This document shows positions 49,868-58,124 of a stretch of 64,000 nucleotides of DNA, piece by piece (position 1 is the stretch's first letter; each line of letters opens with the position of its first letter). The notes under the pieces were generated by a model, which saw only the letters and a list, made by a program, of their open reading frames with translations, was not told where the DNA came from and made no database searches. A program made the translations under genes and the position numbers. This DNA comes from Stutzerimonas stutzeri (GTDB lineage Bacteria > Pseudomonadota > Gammaproteobacteria > Pseudomonadales > Pseudomonadaceae): contig DGLA01000005.1 in assembly GCA_002387205.1 (NCBI GenBank), forward strand, positions 88,850 through 152,849. The letters are read 5' to 3'.

Positions 49868-50839
49868 ATGTCACGATTACCTCCCGCCATCTTTCTCATG
49901 GGCCCCACGGCTGCCGGAAAGACCGATCTGGCCGTCGAGCTTGCTCGGACCTTGCCGTGCGACCTGATCAGCGTCGATTCGGCACTGGTGTATCGCGGCA
50001 TGGATATCGGCACTGCCAAGCCGCCATCGGCGCTGCTGCAAGCCTTCCCACATAGGCTGATTGATATCCGGGACCCTCTCCAGACCTACTCGGCCGCCGA
50101 GTTTGTCGACGATGCCCTGGCAGCCATGGCGCAGAGCGTAGCGGCGGGGCGTGTGCCGCTGCTGGTGGGGGGCACGATGCTCTATTTCAAGGCTCTGATC
50201 GACGGGCTGGCAGACATGCCTGCCGCCGATGCCGGGGTGCGTGCCGTGCTTGAAGAGCAGGCTCAGGCGGAAGGTCTGGCAGCGTTGCATCGGTTGCTCG
50301 CCGAGGTCGATCCGGAATCCGCTGCGCGCATCCATCCGAACGATCCGCAGCGGCTTATCCGGGCGTTGGAGGTCTACCGGGTCAGCGGTATCAGCATGAC
50401 CGAGCATCGGGCCCGGCAGGCCGCGCAAAAAGCCAGAGCAGGCACGCCAGAGGGCGGCGTCTTGCCTTATACTGTCGCGCAGTTGTCAATTGCGCCCGCG
50501 CAACGGCAGGTCTTGCATCAACGCATCGAACAGCGTTTTGTGCAGATGGTTGAACAGGGCTTTGTCGAGGAGGTCGAATCGCTGCGAAGGCGAGGTGATC
50601 TGCATGCCGACTTGCCATCGATGCGAGCAGTCGGCTATCGACAGGTCTGGCTCCATCTGGACGGTGAATATTCGGCGTCCGAAATGGTCGAGCGTGGCGT
50701 GATTGCCACTCGTCAATTGGCCAAGCGACAGATGACCTGGTTGCGCGGATGGGAGGGGGTTCACTGGCTGGAGACGTCGGCCTGCGACAATCTGCCACGA
50801 GCATTGAAATACTTGGAGTCGCTCTCCATATTGAGCTGA
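49868..50839 (+). CDS. miaA: tRNA dimethylallyltransferase
   Basis: 323 residues from the ATG of MSRLPPAIFLMGPTAAGKTDLA; the frame is open to 49826, but the shorter start matches the family. P-loop GPTAAGKT, DSALVYRGMDIGTAKP, PHRLIDIRDP and VGGTMLYFKALIDGLADMP are typical. It adds a dimethylallyl group to A37 of tRNAs reading UNN codons. The gene is followed by hfq, the standard mutL-miaA-hfq order. Confidence 0.97.
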   Translation: MSRLPPAIFLMGPTAAGKTDLAVELARTLPCDLISVDSALVYRGMDIGTAKPPSALLQAFPHRLIDIRDPLQTYSAAEFVDDALAAMAQSVAAGRVPLLVGGTMLYFKALIDGLADMPAADAGVRAVLEEQAQAEGLAALHRLLAEVDPESAARIHPNDPQRLIRALEVYRVSGISMTEHRARQAAQKARAGTPEGGVLPYTVAQLSIAPAQRQVLHQRIEQRFVQMVEQGFVEEVESLRRRGDLHADLPSMRAVGYRQVWLHLDGEYSASEMVERGVIATRQLAKRQMTWLRGWEGVHWLETSACDNLPRALKYLESLSILS

Positions 50840-50931
50840 CACTGCGATTTGACCGGCTATCCTCAGATCACTGGATCGGCTGTGTTTGATTCTAAAAACT
50901 AAATGAAAAGATCCTCTAAGGAGTGCGGCAC

Positions 50932-51186
50932 ATGTCAAAAGGGCATTCGCTACAAGACCCTTACCTGAACACCCTGCGTAAGGAACGCGTTCCGGTTTCC
51001 ATCTACCTGGTCAATGGCATCAAGCTTCAGGGCCAAATCGAATCTTTCGACCAGTTCGTCATTCTTCTCAAGAATACCGTCAGCCAGATGGTCTACAAGC
51101 ACGCCATTTCGACAGTCGTCCCCGGTCGTCCGGTGCGCCTGCCGGCTACAGGTGATGCCGAGCAGTCCGAGTCGGGTAACGAATAA
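50932..51186 (+). CDS. hfq: RNA chaperone Hfq
   Basis: 84 residues from the ATG of MSKGHSLQDPYLN, with AAGGAG nine bases upstream. Sm1 (VPVSIYLVNGIKLQGQIESFDQFVILL) and Sm2 (VYKHAISTVVP) motifs are complete, followed by a short acidic tail, as in Pseudomonas Hfq. It forms a hexameric ring that pairs small RNAs with mRNAs and, in pseudomonads, supports Crc-mediated catabolite repression. Twelve bases separate it from hflX. Confidence 0.98.
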   Translation: MSKGHSLQDPYLNTLRKERVPVSIYLVNGIKLQGQIESFDQFVILLKNTVSQMVYKHAISTVVPGRPVRLPATGDAEQSESGNE

Positions 51187-51198
51187 AGGGGGTCTTCA

Positions 51199-52500
51199 TT
51201 GTTCTTCGAGCGTCCCGGTGGCGGTGAGCGGGCTATTCTGGTTCATCTGGATGGCCAGGACCCAGCGGCACGTGAAGACCCTAATGAATTTCAGGAGCTT
51301 GCCCGGTCAGCTGGCGCCGAAACCGTTGGTTTCGTCAATGTTGCCCGGCATCAGCCTTCTGCCAAGTTCCTGATCGGCAGCGGCAAGGTCGATGAGCTGC
51401 ACGATCTCGTCAAAGAGGGCGAGGTCGAGCTGGTGATCTTCAACCACACCCTGACGCCAAGCCAGGAGCGCAACCTCGAGAGGGCCCTGGAATGCCGGGT
51501 GCTTGATCGAACCGGACTGATCCTCGATATCTTCGCCCAGCGGGCGCGTACCCATGAAGGCAAGCTTCAGGTGGAGCTGGCTCAGCTCGAGCACATGAGC
51601 ACGCGCCTGGTGCGTGGCTGGACTCACCTGGAGCGTCAGAAGGGCGGGATCGGACTGCGTGGCCCGGGTGAGACGCAGCTCGAAACGGACCGCCGCCTGT
51701 TGCGGGTGCGCATCCGTCAGATCAAGCAGCGGCTCGAGAAGGTTCGGGGTCAGCGCGAGCAGGCACGTCGTGGCCGCCGTCGCGCTGACGTTCCGCTGGT
51801 TTCGTTGGTGGGCTACACCAACGCGGGCAAATCCACCCTGTTCAATGCCCTGACCGAGTCATCGGTCTACGCGGCCAATCAATTGTTCGCAACGCTTGAC
51901 CCCACCTTGCGTCGACTTCACCTGGATGACCTTGGTCCGGTGGTGCTGGCCGATACCGTGGGGTTCATACGTCATCTTCCGCACAAGCTCGTCGAGTCGT
52001 TCCGGGCGACGCTCGAGGAATCGAGTAACGCGGATCTGTTGCTGCATGTGATCGACGCGCACGAACCAGAGCGTGACCAGCAGATCGAGCAGGTGCTGGC
52101 TGTGCTGACCGAGATTGGTGCACATGAGCTGCCGATTCTCGAGGTGTACAACAAGGTCGATCTGCTGGAAGGCATCGAGCCGCAGATTCAGCGTAACGCG
52201 GACGGCGTGCCGCAGCGGGTCTGGGTGTCGGCCCAGCAGGGGCTTGGCCTGGACCTTCTGCAGCAGGCGATAGCTGAGCTGCTTGGTGATGATCTGTTTG
52301 TAGGAACGGTTCGGCTTCCGCAGAGCCTGGGTCGGTTGCGTGCGCAGTTGTTCGAGTGGGGTGCGGTCCAGTCCGAGGCTCATGACGAAGAGGGCGGAAG
52401 CCTGCTCGAGGTGCGTTTGCAGCGGGTCGAACTGCATCGGCTGATCAGTCGAGAAGGCTTCGATGTGGAGCAGTTCTTCGAGCAACACACTTTGCAATAA
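51199..52500 (+). CDS. hflX: Ribosome-associated GTPase HflX
   Basis: 433 residues from a TTG start with AAAGGGGG upstream. N-terminal HflX domain (NVARHQPSAKFLIGSGKVDEL, FNHTLTPSQERNLE), the arginine-rich linker GGIGLRGPGETQLETDRR with a coiled-coil, and a G domain with GYTNAGKST (G1), DTVGFIRHLP (G3) and NKVD (G4). HflX splits stalled or heat-damaged 70S ribosomes. It precedes hflK-hflC, as in most gammaproteobacteria. Confidence 0.97.
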   Translation: MFFERPGGGERAILVHLDGQDPAAREDPNEFQELARSAGAETVGFVNVARHQPSAKFLIGSGKVDELHDLVKEGEVELVIFNHTLTPSQERNLERALECRVLDRTGLILDIFAQRARTHEGKLQVELAQLEHMSTRLVRGWTHLERQKGGIGLRGPGETQLETDRRLLRVRIRQIKQRLEKVRGQREQARRGRRRADVPLVSLVGYTNAGKSTLFNALTESSVYAANQLFATLDPTLRRLHLDDLGPVVLADTVGFIRHLPHKLVESFRATLEESSNADLLLHVIDAHEPERDQQIEQVLAVLTEIGAHELPILEVYNKVDLLEGIEPQIQRNADGVPQRVWVSAQQGLGLDLLQQAIAELLGDDLFVGTVRLPQSLGRLRAQLFEWGAVQSEAHDEEGGSLLEVRLQRVELHRLISREGFDVEQFFEQHTLQ

Positions 52501-52597
52501 AGCTCGGCAGGCAATTAGGCCGTTTGTTTCGGGCTTTCGGTAGCATTGGCGGGCGCGCCGTTGGCGCGCCTTTAGCTTTATCTGAATGGAGAGCGCT

Positions 52598-53779
52598 ATG
52601 GCTTGGAATGAGCCGGGTGGCAACTCGAACAACCAGGATCCCTGGGGTAGCGGTGGCGGTGGTCGTCGCGGTGGCGGCGATCAGAAGGGTCCACCGGATC
52701 TGGATGAGGCTTTCCGCAAATTGCAAAACAGCCTTAACGGCATGTTCGGTGGCAAGAAGCGAGGCGGTGGTTCGTCGGGAGGCGGAGGTGGCAAGCGTGG
52801 AGGATTCGGGCTCGTCTGGGTTGGCCTGGTCGTGCTATTGGCTGTCTGGCTGTTCAACGCCATCTACATTGTCGATGAGCAGGAACAGGCGGTGGTGCTG
52901 CGCTTCGGCAAGTATCACGAGACGGTCGGGCCGGGTCTGAACATCTATTTCCCACCCTTCGATCGCAAGTTCCAGGCGAACGTCACGCGCGAGCGCTCCT
53001 ATAGCAAGCAGGGGCAAATGCTGACCGAGGACGAGAACATCATCGAAGTCCCGCTGACCGTCCAGTACAAGATCAGCGATCTGCAGGCCTTCGTTCTGAA
53101 TGTGGAAGACCCCGAGGCCTCGTTGCAGCATGCAACTGACAGTGCGGTGCGGCACGTGGTGGGTTCGACGGCAATGGACCAGGTACTGACCGAGGGGCGG
53201 GAGGCCATGGCTGGTGAGGTCAAGGAACGTCTGCAGCGGTTCCTGGACAACTACGGCACCGGCATAGTCGTCACTCAGGTGAACCTGCAAAGTGCTGCGG
53301 CGCCTCGCGAAGTCCAGGAAGCCTTCGATGACGTGATCCGGGCCCGTGAGGACGAGCAGCGTGAGAAGAACCAGGCGGAGTCCTACGCCAATGGCGTGAT
53401 ACCCGAAGCGCGCGGTCAGGCCCAGCGGATGCTGGAAGAAGCCAGCGGTTACCGCGATGCGGTTATTTCGCGAGCTCAGGGTGAGGCGGATCGTTTCTCC
53501 AAGCTGGTCACCGAGTACCGCAAGGCGCCGGACGTAACGCGTGAGCGCTTGTACCTGGAGACCATGCAGGAAGTGATGAGCAATACCAGCAAAGTGCTGG
53601 TGACCGGAGACAAGGGGCAGAACAATCTGCTTTATCTACCGCTGGACAAGATGATCAATAGCCGCAGCGAGAGCCCGGAGCGTTCGTCAGCAGTCTCAGC
53701 GTCAGGCGCTTCGACCCAGACGACACGGATTCCGCCAGAGCTTGATCCTCGCGAAGTGCGTACAAGGGAGGTCCGCTAA
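52598..53779 (+). CDS. hflK: FtsH protease modulator HflK
   Basis: 393 residues from the ATG of MAWNEPGG with GGAGAG upstream. The Gly-rich cytoplasmic N-terminus (WGSGGGGRRGGGD, SSGGGGGKRGG) is typical, followed by one transmembrane segment (LVWVGLVVLLAVWLFNAIYIV, about 73-93) and an SPFH/band-7 domain with coiled-coil. With HflC it forms a large periplasm-facing cage around the FtsH protease in the inner membrane. Immediately followed by hflC with no gap. Confidence 0.97.
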   Translation: MAWNEPGGNSNNQDPWGSGGGGRRGGGDQKGPPDLDEAFRKLQNSLNGMFGGKKRGGGSSGGGGGKRGGFGLVWVGLVVLLAVWLFNAIYIVDEQEQAVVLRFGKYHETVGPGLNIYFPPFDRKFQANVTRERSYSKQGQMLTEDENIIEVPLTVQYKISDLQAFVLNVEDPEASLQHATDSAVRHVVGSTAMDQVLTEGREAMAGEVKERLQRFLDNYGTGIVVTQVNLQSAAAPREVQEAFDDVIRAREDEQREKNQAESYANGVIPEARGQAQRMLEEASGYRDAVISRAQGEADRFSKLVTEYRKAPDVTRERLYLETMQEVMSNTSKVLVTGDKGQNNLLYLPLDKMINSRSESPERSSAVSASGASTQTTRIPPELDPREVRTREVR

Positions 53780-54652
53780 ATGAGCAATAAATCCCTGACC
53801 GCCCTGATCGTGGGCGTGGTGTTGGCGATCGTGGCCTGGAACAGCTTCTATATCGTCTCGCAAACCGAGCGAGCGGTATTGCTGCGTTTCGGGCGGATCG
53901 TCGAGCCTGACGTCAAGCCGGGCATCCATGTGAAGATCCCTTACGTGAACAGCGTGCGTAAGTTCGATGCGCGCTTGATGACCCTTGATACGACAACGTC
54001 ACGCTTCCTGACCCTGGAAAAGAAAGCGCTGATGGTCGACTCCTACGCAAAGTGGCGGGTCGATGATGCAGAGCGCTTCTACACGGCGACGTCCGGCATG
54101 AAGCAGATCGCCGATGAACGACTGGCGCGCCGGCTGGAAGCGGCATTGCGAGATCAGTTCGGTAAGCGGACCCTTCATGAATCCGTCTCCGGTCAGCGCG
54201 ACGAGCTGATGGGGCTGGTAACCAACAGCTTGAATCGTGCGGCACAGCAGGAGCTTGGCATTGAGGTGGTGGACGTTCGTGTGAAGGGCATCGACCTGCC
54301 TCGCGAAGTCAACCGCAGCGTGTTCGAACGCATGAGTTCTGAGCGCGAGCGCGAGGCGCGCGAGCATCGGGCCAAAGGTCAGGAATTGGCTGAAGGTATC
54401 CGTGCAGATGCGGATCGCCAGCGTCGGGTCCTGCTCGCCGAGGCTTTCCGTGAGGCCGAGGAGTTGCGCGGTGATGGTGATGCGCAGGCGGCTGCAATCT
54501 ATGCGGCAGCCTACGGCCAGGATCCTGAGTTCTATTCCTTTCATCGCAGTCTCCAGGCCTATCGCGACAGCTTTGCCAGCAAGGACGATGTGTTGGTACT
54601 TGATCCCGATAGTGACTTCTTCCGCTACCTGGGATCAGGCTCCGTTCGCTAA
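53780..54652 (+). CDS. hflC: FtsH protease modulator HflC
   Basis: 290 residues: an N-terminal anchor (LTALIVGVVLAIVAWNSFYIV) and an SPFH domain (TERAVLLRFGRIVEPDVKPGIHVKIPYV), with a long charged helix (SEREREAREHRAKGQELAEGIRADADRQR) and C-terminal YRDSFASKDDVLVLDPDSDFFRYL. Partner of HflK. It begins directly after the hflK stop. A terminator lies 74 bases downstream. Confidence 0.97.
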   Translation: MSNKSLTALIVGVVLAIVAWNSFYIVSQTERAVLLRFGRIVEPDVKPGIHVKIPYVNSVRKFDARLMTLDTTTSRFLTLEKKALMVDSYAKWRVDDAERFYTATSGMKQIADERLARRLEAALRDQFGKRTLHESVSGQRDELMGLVTNSLNRAAQQELGIEVVDVRVKGIDLPREVNRSVFERMSSEREREAREHRAKGQELAEGIRADADRQRRVLLAEAFREAEELRGDGDAQAAAIYAAAYGQDPEFYSFHRSLQAYRDSFASKDDVLVLDPDSDFFRYLGSGSVR

Positions 54653-54726
54653 ATCCTAATGGTCCGCCCGGCAGGACGATTCGGTCCTCCGGGTGACCCC
54701 TTGGCAAAAGGTTGCTATGATCCGCC

Positions 54727-54750
54727 AGCCGGGGAAAACCCGGCTTTTTT
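54727..54750 (+). terminator. Terminator after hflC
   Basis: AGCCGGG GAAA ACCCGGCT TTTTT: a 7-bp GC-rich stem with a short A-rich loop and a six-T tract. It ends the hflX-hflK-hflC unit and implies that hisZ has its own promoter or is reached only by read-through. Confidence 0.85.
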
Positions 54751-54754
54751 GCGT

Positions 54755-54833
54755 CTGCAACCCTGTGGTTGCAGGCAGTTCCGAGCATGGTTTGCCATGC
54801 ATATCCCCTTGCGGGGCATGGCGCTGTGCCATG
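54755..54833. other. Array of four consecutive perfect hairpins
   Basis: CTGCAACC-CTGT-GGTTGCAG (54755-54774), GCATGG-TTTG-CCATGC (54785-54800), CCCC-TTGC-GGGG (54805-54816) and CATGGC-GCTGT-GCCATG (54817-54833) follow each other with gaps of 0-10 bases. All stems are perfect, and three of the loops are tetraloops. No plausible gene covers them. Being inverted repeats, they could fold on either strand. They may be a structured 5' leader of hisZ or a stand-alone RNA. Confidence 0.45.
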
Positions 54834-54931
54834 GTTCGAACAAATCGCACGCGACCGTGGGCTGGCTTCGGCTGCAGCCCCGGTGTTCGTCTGCTTGAAT
54901 TGGCTTGCCGTATCGAGAGGTGATTGGCGAA

Positions 54932-56119
54932 ATGGCAACGGTAGACCGCTGGCTGCTGCCAGATGGCATCGAAGAGGTGCTGCCGCCCGAGGCGGCGCGT
55001 ATCGAAACCGCACGGCGTCGTGTGCTGGATCTGTTTCAGCGCTGGGGCTACGAGTTGGTCATCACCCCGCATGTCGAATTTCTCGAGTCGCTGCTGACCG
55101 GTGCCGGGCAGGATCTCGATCTGAAGACCTTCAAGGTAATCGACCCGTTATCGGGCCGGCAGATGGGCTTGCGTGCAGACATCACGCCTCAGGTTGCCCG
55201 GGTCGATGCGCATACGCTGCGTCGCGAGGGTCCGAGCCGCCTTTGTTATGCCGGCAGCGTCCTGCATGCAAAGGCGCAGGCCCTGTCCACCTCACGCAGC
55301 CCCATTCAGCTTGGGGCCGAGCTGTATGGCGATAGCAGCACATCCAGCGATGTCGAGGTGATCAGCCTGATGCTCGAGACGCTTGGTCTCGCCGATGTGC
55401 CTGATCTGCATATGGATCTCGGGCATGTTGGCATCTATCGCGGTCTTGCTCGTGCGGCGGGATTGTCGGGGGCGGCAGAGCAGCAACTCTTCGACGCGCT
55501 GCAGCGCAAGGCCATGGATGAAATAGCCGAGCTGACGAATGCTGTGGAGCCAGCCCTGGCAGAAATGCTGCGAGCGTTGGCGCGCCTGTGTGGGGGTCGC
55601 GAGACGCTGGATACCGCAAGGGCCGTTCTGGCCGACGCGCCGCAGGCCGTGCGGGATGCGCTCGATGGGCTGGTTGAGATTGCTGATCAACTGGCCGAGA
55701 GATATCCGGCGCTACCGTTGTATTTCGACCTGGGCGAACTACGGGGTTATCACTATCACACCGGTGTGGTGTTTGCTGCCTTCGTGCCAGGCATGGGTCA
55801 GTCGATTGCGCAGGGCGGTCGCTACGATGACATTGGTGCCGATTTTGGTCGTGCGCGTCCGGCGACCGGGTTCTCGACCGATCTGAAGACGCTGGTCAGC
55901 CTGGGCAACGCCGAGCTGACTTCCCCGACCGTCGGTATCTGGGCGCCATGCAGCACCGATCTGGCAGTGTGGCAGGTGATCAGCCAGCTGCGCGAGCAAG
56001 GAGAGCGCGTCGTGCAGGCGCTGGATGGTCAGCAGGCTGATGCGGCGTCAGAGGCTGGGTGCGACCGGCAGCTATCGCTCATAGATGATTCCTGGGTTGT
56101 GGTTCCGTTGGTCCGCTGA
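54932..56119 (+). CDS. hisZ: ATP phosphoribosyltransferase regulatory subunit HisZ
   Basis: 395 residues from the ATG of MATVDRWLLPDGIEEVLP, preceded by GAGAGG; nine more in-frame codons upstream are possible. HisRS-like catalytic-core fold without the tRNA-binding domain: GYELVITPHVEFLESL, GRQMGLRADITPQVARVDAH, RLCYAGSVLHA, GGRYDDIGADFGRARPATGFS. HisZ activates the short HisG in the first step of histidine synthesis; hisG is not in the window. It lies between hflC and purA, as in other pseudomonads. Confidence 0.95.
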   Translation: MATVDRWLLPDGIEEVLPPEAARIETARRRVLDLFQRWGYELVITPHVEFLESLLTGAGQDLDLKTFKVIDPLSGRQMGLRADITPQVARVDAHTLRREGPSRLCYAGSVLHAKAQALSTSRSPIQLGAELYGDSSTSSDVEVISLMLETLGLADVPDLHMDLGHVGIYRGLARAAGLSGAAEQQLFDALQRKAMDEIAELTNAVEPALAEMLRALARLCGGRETLDTARAVLADAPQAVRDALDGLVEIADQLAERYPALPLYFDLGELRGYHYHTGVVFAAFVPGMGQSIAQGGRYDDIGADFGRARPATGFSTDLKTLVSLGNAELTSPTVGIWAPCSTDLAVWQVISQLREQGERVVQALDGQQADAASEAGCDRQLSLIDDSWVVVPLVR

Positions 56120-56204
56120 AGAACCCGGTGGGATGCGCTAGGCTGGTTTTCGTGTTTTTTCGCCGGTTGTGGCCGGTATGCTTCGCCGAAGAGGACAAAG
56201 GTTT

Positions 56205-57500
56205 ATGGGTAAGAATGTCGTGGTCCTGGGCACCCAGTGGGGTGATGAGGGCAAGGGCAAGATCGTCGATCTGCTGACCGATCAGGCAGCTGCCGTGGTT
56301 CGATTCCAGGGCGGTCACAATGCCGGTCACACGCTGGTTATCGACGGCGAAAAAACCGTGCTGCATCTGATTCCGTCCGGGATCCTGCGCGAGAACGTGC
56401 AATGCCTGATCGGCAATGGCGTGGTGGTTGCTCCGGATGCGCTGATGCGCGAAATCACCAAGCTGGAAGAGAAAGGCGTGCCGGTTCGCGAGCGCTTGCG
56501 CATCAGCCCTGCCTGTACATTGATCCTGCCGTACCACGTGGCGCTGGATCAGGCGCGTGAAGCCTCGCGTTCCGAGGGCAAGATCGGTACTACCGGGCGC
56601 GGCATAGGCCCAGCCTACGAAGACAAGGTCGCGCGACGCGGGCTGCGTATCGGTGATCTGTTCAATCCGGAGCGATTTGCCGTCAAGCTGCGCGAGTTGC
56701 TCGAGTATCACAACTTCATCTTGCAGAATTTCTACAAGGTCGAGCCTGTCGACTTCCAGAAGACGCTAGACGAAGCGCTGGAGTACGCGGAAATCCTCAA
56801 GCCGATGATCACCGACGTATCTGCTCGGCTGCATGAGTTGCGTAAGCAGGGCGCTCGCATCATGTTCGAGGGTGCGCAGGGTTCGCTGCTCGACATCGAT
56901 CATGGCACCTATCCGTACGTCACCAGTTCCAGCACCACGGCTGGCGGTACAGCGACCGGTTCCGGCTTTGGCCCCTTGTACCTGGACTACATTCTGGGAA
57001 TTACCAAGGCATACACCACTCGGGTCGGCTCGGGACCGTTCCCTACCGAGCTGTTCGATGAGGTCGGTGCGCGGCTGGCAGAGCGGGGGCATGAGTTCGG
57101 TTCGACGACCGGGCGCGCTCGTCGCTGTGGCTGGTTCGATGCTGTTGTCCTGCGTCGTGCGATCGAGATCAACAGTGTCTCGGGTATCTGCCTGACCAAG
57201 CTGGATGTCCTTGATGGTCTGGAGACAATCCGTATCTGCGTGGCCTACAAGGATCGCAACGGCGACGTACTGGTCGATGCGCCTACCGATGCGGACAGCT
57301 ATCAGGGGCTTCAGCCGGTCTATGAAGAGGTGCCGGGTTGGGCTGAGTCCACGGTTGGCTTGAAGTCGCTAGACGAACTGCCGGCTAATGCTCGTGCCTA
57401 TATTAAGCGCCTTGAAGAGCTGGTCGATGCGCCAATCGATATCATCTCCACCGGTCCTGACCGTAACGAGACTATCGTGCTGCGTCACCCCTACGCCTGA
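56205..57500 (+). CDS. purA: Adenylosuccinate synthetase
   Basis: 431 residues from the ATG of MGKNVVVLGTQWGDEGKGK with GAGGA upstream. The GTP-binding loop GDEGKGKIVD, RFQGGHNAGHT, TTGRGIGPAYEDK, FEGAQGSLLDIDHGTYPYVTSS and TGRARRCGWFD are all conserved. It forms adenylosuccinate from IMP, aspartate and GTP, the committed step to AMP. Followed by two hairpin terminators before the opposing tRNA genes. Confidence 0.98.
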   Translation: MGKNVVVLGTQWGDEGKGKIVDLLTDQAAAVVRFQGGHNAGHTLVIDGEKTVLHLIPSGILRENVQCLIGNGVVVAPDALMREITKLEEKGVPVRERLRISPACTLILPYHVALDQAREASRSEGKIGTTGRGIGPAYEDKVARRGLRIGDLFNPERFAVKLRELLEYHNFILQNFYKVEPVDFQKTLDEALEYAEILKPMITDVSARLHELRKQGARIMFEGAQGSLLDIDHGTYPYVTSSSTTAGGTATGSGFGPLYLDYILGITKAYTTRVGSGPFPTELFDEVGARLAERGHEFGSTTGRARRCGWFDAVVLRRAIEINSVSGICLTKLDVLDGLETIRICVAYKDRNGDVLVDAPTDADSYQGLQPVYEEVPGWAESTVGLKSLDELPANARAYIKRLEELVDAPIDIISTGPDRNETIVLRHPYA

Positions 57501-57515
57501 TCGCGCTGCTGCGTG

Positions 57516-57547
57516 AAAGGAGGTCGCCATTGGCGGCCTTCTTTGTT
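57516..57547 (+). terminator. Terminator-like hairpin directly after purA
   Basis: AAAGGAGGTCGCC ATT GGCGGCCTTCTTTG: a stem of about 12 bp with two mismatches and a partial T-run (CTTTGTTT). It begins 16 bases after the purA stop. Confidence 0.6.
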
Positions 57548-57604
57548 TCTAGGGTGCTTCGCTTGCGAGATGAGGTCAGGCGCACGCTGCCGGATGGCCT
57601 GAAC

Positions 57605-57634
57605 GAAAAAACCGAGCCATTGGCTCGGTTTTTT
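57605..57634. terminator. Bidirectional terminator between purA and the tRNA-Leu genes
   Basis: AAAAAACCGAGCCA TTGGCTCGGTTTTTT: a strong stem (ACCGAGCCA/TGGCTCGGT) flanked by six A and six T, so it works on both strands. It ends purA transcription on the plus strand and the tRNA-Leu transcript on the minus strand. Confidence 0.9.
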
Positions 57635-57642
57635 CTGAAGAG

Positions 57643-57730
57643 TGGTGCCCAGGAGAAGACTCGAACTTCCACGATGTTGCCATCGCTAGGACCTGAACCT
57701 AGTGCGTCTACCAATTCCGCCACCTGGGCA
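57643..57730 (-). tRNA. tRNA-Leu (CAG), second copy in transcript order
   Basis: 88 bases including an encoded CCA (57643-57645). The minus strand reads TGCCCAGGTGGCGGAATTGG at the 5' end, the anticodon arm CTAGG-TTCAGGT-CCTAG with anticodon CAG, a long class II variable arm CGATG-GCAA-CATCG, the T arm GTTCGAGTC and the acceptor CCTGGGCA. It decodes CTG, the dominant leucine codon of this GC-rich genome. Confidence 0.97.
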
Positions 57731-57832
57731 CATTGCGATGATTGCTCATCGACTTGATTGTCGATTGCTGGTCAAGGCCGACAAACCTTGTGTCTATGAA
57801 ACTCCCGCGGGTGCAGGGGTCTCATCGAATAA

Positions 57833-57920
57833 TGGTGCCCAGGAGAAGACTCGAACTTCCACGGTGTTGCCACCGCTAGGACCTGAACCTAGTGCGTCTA
57901 CCAATTCCGCCACCTGGGCA
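57833..57920 (-). tRNA. tRNA-Leu (CAG), first copy in transcript order
   Basis: 88 bases, identical to the other copy except in the variable arm, CGGTG-GCAA-CACCG in place of CGATG-GCAA-CATCG. This is a compensatory A-T to G-C swap that keeps the stem paired. CCA is encoded (57833-57835). About 102 bases separate the two copies, and one promoter upstream serves both. Confidence 0.97.
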
Positions 57921-57982
57921 CTGCAAACGATGATACTTCGTCGTTTCCGTGTTACAACGTCTACCAGACATTGTGGGCGCGA

Positions 57983-58011
57983 ACTATACGGCTGGGGTTA
58001 TGCCTTGTAAA
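57983..58011 (-). promoter_or_regulatory. Promoter of the tRNA-Leu pair
   Basis: On the minus strand TTTACA (58006-58011), a 17-base spacer and TATAGT (57983-57988) are followed by a GC-rich discriminator TCGCGCCC. This is the usual design of stringently controlled tRNA promoters. Transcription would start about 55 bases before the first tRNA. Confidence 0.75.
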
Positions 58012-58124
58012 GCCCCGCTCAGGAAAAATAATTCGCGTGAAAGCTGCCCTGGGCATGCGTTTCGCGCTTCAATAGATATAGGGCGTTTCTGCCCCTATAA
58101 ATGAATGAAAGGTGACATCTCTTA

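Noticed and set aside
54659..54898. Plus-strand frame between hflC and hisZ as the DUF2065 gene
   Set aside because: The translation is Cys/Pro/Arg-rich with no hydrophobic helices, unlike DUF2065, and it runs through the terminator and hairpin array.
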